A model generated the notes under the pieces. It was not told the origin of the DNA. It saw only the letters and a list, made by a program, of their open reading frames with translations, and made no database searches. The translations under genes were made by a program, and so were the position numbers. This document shows, piece by piece, positions 58,258 to 64,000 of a DNA stretch of 64,000 nucleotides (the first letter of the stretch is position 1; every line of letters begins with the position of its first letter). The stretch is from Lottia gigantea (lineage: Eukaryota > Mollusca > Gastropoda > Lottiidae): NCBI RefSeq assembly GCF_000327385.1, contig NW_008708458.1:2299401-2363400 (forward strand), written 5' to 3'.

Positions 58258-58306
58258 CTTGATTGAGTTAGCATTTAGAAGTTCGTTTTCCTCCGAACAG
58301 GCAGTT
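58258..58306 (-). other. upstream exon of the M13 peptidase gene, untranslated or N-terminal
   Basis: Acceptor 'ctattttcag' before 58306 and donor 'caag|gtaagc' after 58258 bound a 49-nt exon. It joins 57100 to read TACSEENELLNANSIK directly into MTDAPF. It has no ATG in that frame, so translation either starts at 57100 or in a further upstream exon not found here. Confidence 0.5.
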
Positions 58307-61300
58307 CTGAAAATAGACAAAAAGCTCTATAAATATTATGTTTAGAAAAAGAAAGTCTCATTGTAACATCGGAATGCCTTTGATAAACTGTTTGTTCAAC
58401 GAATTAATATTTAATATGATAATATGACATGTGAAAAATTTACAGACTATATTGAGAAATATCTGAATCATAATCATAGAGGTGGCAAGAAATATAAAGA
58501 TGAAAACATTTTGAAAGTCGGTTTATATTTTTAATTACAACTAAAATGAAGTTCTTTAATATTTTGTTTTATCCATATTCCTCGAACACGTGTAAGTGTT
58601 AATATTATATTTTAATAAGTATGATGTTTCTAAGCTATGTTGCAGTAAAAGCATGAATGCATGACTATTGATATCATCATAGCACAGGTGTATAATATAA
58701 AATAATATTCCTATATTACATTTTATCATGTTTCTCTATATTATTATCTTCAGTTTCCATCTTACAACACTTTTTATCGCGAGTATTTCAAACACGCCTG
58801 CCTTCAACCATTTTATTAAGAAATCACTGACGTTATTTCATCATTTCCGTATAATCTGCGTGTTAAACCGTCCTCACTTTCAGTTCCTTTATTTAAATGC
58901 AAAATGTCAGACTTGCATCGGAAATGTGATAGTGAAACAAGGCTCGTTCAGAATGTGTACGGCAAATATTAAGACACATTATTCAATAATAACGATCTTT
59001 TATTCACTACATATTATCAGTAAGTCTTGCATTATTCACAACCACATAATCACCTTATGTGTAAACGCAACTATAACCGATTGATACACAATACATGTTT
59101 TACAAACAATCATCACATCACCTACACACAATATCATCACAAGAACCCGACATTTACGCAGCAAAGGTAGATTAAGAAACAGTAGTCCATTGCTGATCAA
59201 CCTAGCTCTAAGTGTTACATGGCGCTTTGGAAAGAATAAGGCAAATGCTACTTACTGTAAATGTACATTATCAATGTATTTTGATTTATTGCATTAACAA
59301 TACGATAAACCATTAACCTATTGAATATCGCATTCATTGCAGAACGATATTTGTGAATCAGAGACCACAATACCTTCAAATGTATCAACTAAAACCTGCT
59401 GATAATGAGAGTGAAATGTCAAGTTGACTGTGTCTTTTTTTTCTCTTCTAGTGAATAATCAATCTATAATTGTAATGGTGTATTTTATGGAAATCATCAT
59501 ATTATAATAGAATTGAAGCATTCACGGTACCAAATCTTGCATGTCATTACAAGACACACTTGTACTGCACACAAGATCAATTGTGGTATATACCTATTAG
59601 TCATGCAATAGCACATGTTTTATGATTTTTACATAATTGAAAATTATGTTACTACACACAAACAGGTTGTTGCACACCTGTATTTATTATTATATCGCAA
59701 GAACACGAGTTAACAATATTTGTTCGATCGACGAATGGTTTCAGATAACAGATGAAGCAATATACCACTGAGTATATTTATATACCACCTATAAGCTGAT
59801 ACGAATCTGTTTCCAATTAAACAGTGTACAACCTGATGATCATTCTGAACACAGAAAACTACCATTGTGTCGAGTACAGTTCTCTGTGAATCATTGAGCA
59901 TCCATGACGCTTCATTGCCATCGTGTCAAATTACACACACCACTTTTTGAAATCAGAACTTTATCTTGAGTACAAAAGATGAATATAAATGGGTTGAAAC
60001 CGTCTCACCTCAAGAGATGCGAAAATCCTCAAAAATAGAAGCTTATATTTCCTAACTATATACTTCGTTGGACTAAAATTGAAATACTGCACTCAGAACA
60101 TTACTAAATATGCAAAGTTATGGCACATGTTCAAATCTGATGTCATTTAATAAACAAAGGTTGGCCTAGATACCATAATGTCTCATTATTATCATACCGA
60201 AATGTCGAATTATACTCCCGAATAGTTGACACTGAATCAGTAGAACAATATTATTTCAAGCTGAATAATGAAAAAACACGCATGGAATACATCCGAGGTG
60301 ATAGTAATATGGAACAATAGTCACTTTTGATATACGCAGATTTGCAACCATCTTCGACAAGAACACATGTGTTAGGATCTGAATCTATAGCATCACTGAA
60401 TGATCATTCACTATGTTATATCCTACTAATAGATCCCCAGAGACATAAGGTGCCAATACGACGCTATATAGATCCTAAATCAGCAACTATGCTACAGACG
60501 AGCACAACCGAGCACCGCTAAGCGCCAACGAAAAACATTATAACTAATAACGCCCATGAGTAACGAGAGAGCAGTGACAGACAATAGTTACACAGGTTCA
60601 GAAGCGACGCTACATACCGGCATATCCAAGTGGTGATGACTCCAAAACAGATGTCAGCATTTGTAACAGTAATCTAAAATATCTTGGTGACACAAACAAA
60701 GCAATCCAAGCTTCTAAAGACAGATTAAGGTGCCCAGATGAACGAAATAATACAGATATTTACACAAATCTCGCAGTGAAGACTTTATCTCTTTCAGAAC
60801 CTTCCACCTGGACACTACCGTCCGTATGTCACATTAATAGACTCCACTAAATATTTCAAAAAGGCAACATTGTTTTCCGCAGTAACAGGTAACATTAATA
60901 GTAAACGCTGACAATAAATACTTGCTATGTAGTAAATTCCACTACATTGATAGTAAAAGACCAGATCGTTTCGATTCAATTGTATATAATCATCATTCTT
61001 GTCATTAATTATAATTAGACCTGGACTGTTACAGCTGGGACTGTAATTTTAACAACATATTTGTAAAACCTGATAGTATTTTTCAATAATAAATTGTAAT
61101 GATATGTAACGAAATAGAGTGATAAGATTTTGCATCGTAATGGGTAAGTTAAGTGTTACATTCCATTGCTCTGAAACGAATCCAAGGTTTACATATTGCT
61201 TTACCCATTGCTGGGTTCAGGTGCCAGTTGTGTATTACCAGTTGAGTGTGGTTAGGAATGCTGAAAATACCCGAGGTGTCAGATATCAACTTGTCACAAT

Positions 61301-62259
61301 GCCGAAATCTTGGTACACTCCAAGAACTCATGTTGAAAGTAAATAGAGCCTATTCTGACAAAAGCGCAGATTGTGTTTTATTCCAAGGCAGAATGAAAGG
61401 CAGCAAAAAGCGAAGAATTTCATAATTAGAGAACTGTCAATGTAATACATTTAAAAAAGATAATTGACAACATAATTATTCAGGTCTGTTACAGATGTTA
61501 TGTGAATTGTTTTTATCAATTTTAACATTATATATCATCGTATAGAAGTTTAGATTGGAATTCTAAGTGCAGCTGTTCTAAACAGTACCAGTGATTGTAG
61601 GAACGTGAATCAAATTGATTGTTGAATGTCGCAGTGCCCTGGATAATGATATCTGTTGTTACACACCAATGCGTCAATGACAGTATTGTCTCGCTGATAG
61701 CTGATTATTCGTCAACCTATTAGCTATTCTGCTATTGCTGTTGCATTTTTATCGTTTTTTTAACCAGGTGATAAGATAAGAAAAAAACAAGTATTTTTGT
61801 ACAGTGAGAACAACTTGGGTTCACTTAGGTTCGTTTCGTCCAGCTGGGTATTAGACAAACCTCTAGGCATTGATCCTATTCGGATCGACTATAATATTGA
61901 AGAAAATTGACTTATTCAATGTCAAAAAATTGTATTTTTGAGCTTGTGACTGTGGACCTCCGAATCAAAATATTTGCAGCAGTTGAAAAGACTTTGGATA
62001 AAAAAACTGGTTGTTTTTGTCGTCCTTCCTCTTCACTCTTCTCAACAAGAATCACATTGGGTTCCTATGTGTACAAATCATAAATTGCTGATTTGAAGAA
62101 AAACGAACTGGTCGCTCATTATCAGGATTAAAATCCAACTAATTACAGCCAATAAACAATTTCAAAGAAAGTATAATCATCAATATATAATTGATGTATC
62201 CAATTAGCCCAATTTTAGTCAATAATTAACTTTAATTAAAGGCTGAAATATCTATAGTT
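58307..62259. other. AT-rich stretch upstream of the M13 gene, no gene supported
   Basis: A plus-strand frame at 58728-59084 (118 codons, rich in Ile, Phe, His) reads like translated AT-rich DNA. A frame at 60327-60521 has more ordinary composition (YADLQPSSTRTHVLGSESIA) and could be a decayed exon, but has no clear splice sites. A first exon or promoter of the M13 gene is expected somewhere here and was not found. Confidence 0.4.
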
Positions 62260-62640
62260 CGATTATATGAATGTTTCATTCAGACCAACAACCAGACTAA
62301 TTTGAAATTCGGGAAAAGATATCTGCAAATTTTCAACTTTTTTTTCGTGATATTGAGTTGTAAGAACGAATATCAGATATGCAGGAACAATTTAGCTTTC
62401 TGGTTATTAAATACACCTCTACGATACTCTATGCTTACCAAATCAGCGAAAATATCAATTATTCGATTCAATGACTGTTCCATAGAGGCCAAAATTCAGG
62501 CAAATATGAAATTCAGAAAGATGAACGATCATCGAATTTTCATACTGTGATGAACGAAATTATACCTTAGAGATACAGAGATATTTCAACTTTCGAAGCA
62601 ATATGAAAAAGTGCTTACTATCTAAATTAAATATCAGAGA
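62260..62640. repeat. weak tandem duplication of about 190 bp
   Basis: 'gttcgattatatgaatgtttcattcag' (about 62257) and 'attcgattcaatgactgttccatagag' (about 62461), each followed by 'tatgaaattcag/tttgaaattcgg' and later by 'atctgcaaattttcaac/agagatatttcaac', suggest an old duplication. Confidence 0.35.
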
Positions 62641-63409
62641 GTCTATTAAATTTGTTGGAACCATTAGCTACATGAGCTAAAATTTATTTACATCTATCTT
62701 TGAAATTCTACAAGAGCGAGAAGTTCCAGATCATCTTATCACTTAGAGCCAGCTTGGTGTGATAAACTTAAAATAGCGTAGTCGGGTCAATTTTTAAACT
62801 ATCCCACTGGTATTTCATTAACTTCATTCTATTCTGCTAGATATATTAAGGATGGTAAGTGAGAATCGTTAGTCAATCATGTTTAAAATACCCCCACACT
62901 TCAGTATCTGATCAGCGACACAAAGACTAAAAATGTCCGATGGTTTTAGTTCATTTACTCTCAAATTGAGAAGTTATGTTGGTAGATTAGTATAAAATAT
63001 AGTTATATTATGATGGAAGTCACTATATAGTCGATGATTAGTTGAGGAGATTTCTAAACGAGTAGGTAAAGAGTAAAATATTGATGTCTGTGTTGAACAA
63101 TGATGAATGATTACCACAGACATCAGGCTTCGATAAAATGATGATTTGTCTTCATTTCTCATATTTGACAGAAACATCATTCTGAAGAGAGCATCCTTTA
63201 AATCGATCTTGTGTGTTAGTGAAATGTCATATGCTATTTTTAAGTCGATTGACTCAGTATGACCGGTAAAGCCTGTGTAATATTATTGATAAAATGAATA
63301 ATTAGCGCGGACTGCAGTGTAAGCATATTATTTCAGCCAGTGAACAAACCCTTTGTCTGTCTAATAAAAGAGCATAATGAGAGAAGTAAAATGATCTTTT
63401 AAAAATGTA
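62641..63409. other. AT-rich stretch, nothing seen
   Basis: No gene, repeat or regulatory signal could be supported. Confidence 0.4.
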
Positions 63410-63620
63410 AAACATAGTCTCATGAGAATATGCCTGGTATATACAAGAAGATACATAAACGCAAACATTTGTATTCCAAACAATCAAGTAAAGTGGAAAT
63501 ATGCACAACAAAGTCCCATGAGAATATGCCTGGTTAAATTAAAAAAATACATGTGATAATTTCAGCAAAATACTTTGCATCCCAATCCATCAATTGTATC
63601 ATAAAGCTAAATGTGCTGAT
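63410..63620. repeat. tandem duplication of about 95 bp
   Basis: 'agtctcatgagaatatgcctggt' at 63416 returns as 'agtcccatgagaatatgcctggt' at 63511. The text behind each (atacataaacgcaaacattt / tacatgtgataatttcag; gtattccaaacaatcaa / gcatcccaatccatcaa) is related. A weaker third start, 'agtcccacatgaatacc', lies at 63917. Confidence 0.65.
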
Positions 63621-64000
63621 GCAGTAATGTGAAATTGTATGGTCATTCAACGTGGTTAAATGGCTTGATCTTCGTTGTTGACAACCGGATTAAAACGGTA
63701 GTCGGCATCTAGATGATGTAAGCTGAATTCCGACTTATAATGAGCTGCATTTCTTTCAATAAAAAAAACAATACATCCTGATGTACACTATGCTACAGAC
63801 GTCTGACTTCTTTTCAGACTCAGTGATAATACAATCCCTTTACACTTTTTATATTTTTATTGAACGATAATGACATTATAAAAGTCAATCGGATTGCAGA
63901 AAATAACATACAACACAGTCCCACATGAATACCATTTCTTTCAGACATCGTTAACTGAACCATAAACTGCTGACGACAAGATCGCAGTGCGTTATTAGGT

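Noticed and set aside
58728-59084. 118-codon plus-strand frame
   Set aside because: Composition (Ile, Phe, His, Thr) is what AT-rich noise gives. No likeness or splice signals were found.
60327-60521. Frame with ordinary composition, YADLQPSSTRTHVL..., considered as a receptor tail exon
   Set aside because: No convincing splice borders, no partner exons and no certain family. Only mentioned as a possible decayed exon.

Overview
The window looks like nuclear DNA of an invertebrate, most likely a mollusc (a gastropod such as a limpet is my best guess). It is AT-rich. Its genes have many short exons with GT/AG borders and phases that join exactly, set in long stretches crowded with small repeats. 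The protein families (Gal3ST, THEG/SPMAP2, NOP16, HIG1, nucleostemin-type GTPase, stomatin, M13 peptidase) are animal ones. The species call is inference from family content and repeat style.

Layout. 1-8.2 kb is repeat-rich: a hairpin repeat, a CpG-rich block, a worn tyrosine-recombinase (DIRS-type) retroelement fossil, and a 3.3-kb element with about 0.5-kb terminal inverted repeats holding a 171-bp satellite. 8.2-11.2 kb holds a galactose 3-O-sulfotransferase gene with one coding exon. 11.7-14.8 kb holds parts of a small secreted-peptide gene, with a decayed Penelope-like element directly after its first splice donor. 15-17.8 kb is repeats. 18.1-19.5 kb (minus) is an unrecognised four-exon gene, head to head with a seven-exon THEG/SPMAP2 gene at 20.2-25.8 kb (plus). 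A tailed satellite follows at 26.3-27.1 kb. NOP16 (28.7-30.6 kb, minus) and a HIG1-domain gene (30.9-32.6 kb, plus) share a divergent promoter of about 0.3 kb. A Tc1-like transposon lies at 35.1-36.6 kb. Two intronless, broken host-gene copies follow: stomatin-like (minus) and GNL3/GNL3L-like (plus). 42.9-44.2 kb is a small secreted glycine-rich protein gene, followed by a 15-bp minisatellite. 47.1-57.1 kb (minus) is an 18-exon M13 metallopeptidase gene. 58.3-64 kb holds no gene I can support.

The strongest second-look items are: (1) the M13 gene, where a TATA box and a signal-peptide exon sit just before the third mapped exon, so it could make a secreted form beside the usual type II membrane form; (2) a 68-bp insertion with perfect 12-bp target-site duplications inside the stomatin copy, with a sister copy in the HIG1 intron; (3) the two satellite elements sharing a common head; (4) the GNL3L-like copy with an open 426-codon GTPase core between broken ends; (5) the Penelope-like remnant beside a splice donor, with an apparent SGNH-esterase-like segment. 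I found no CRISPR array, tRNA or rRNA gene.
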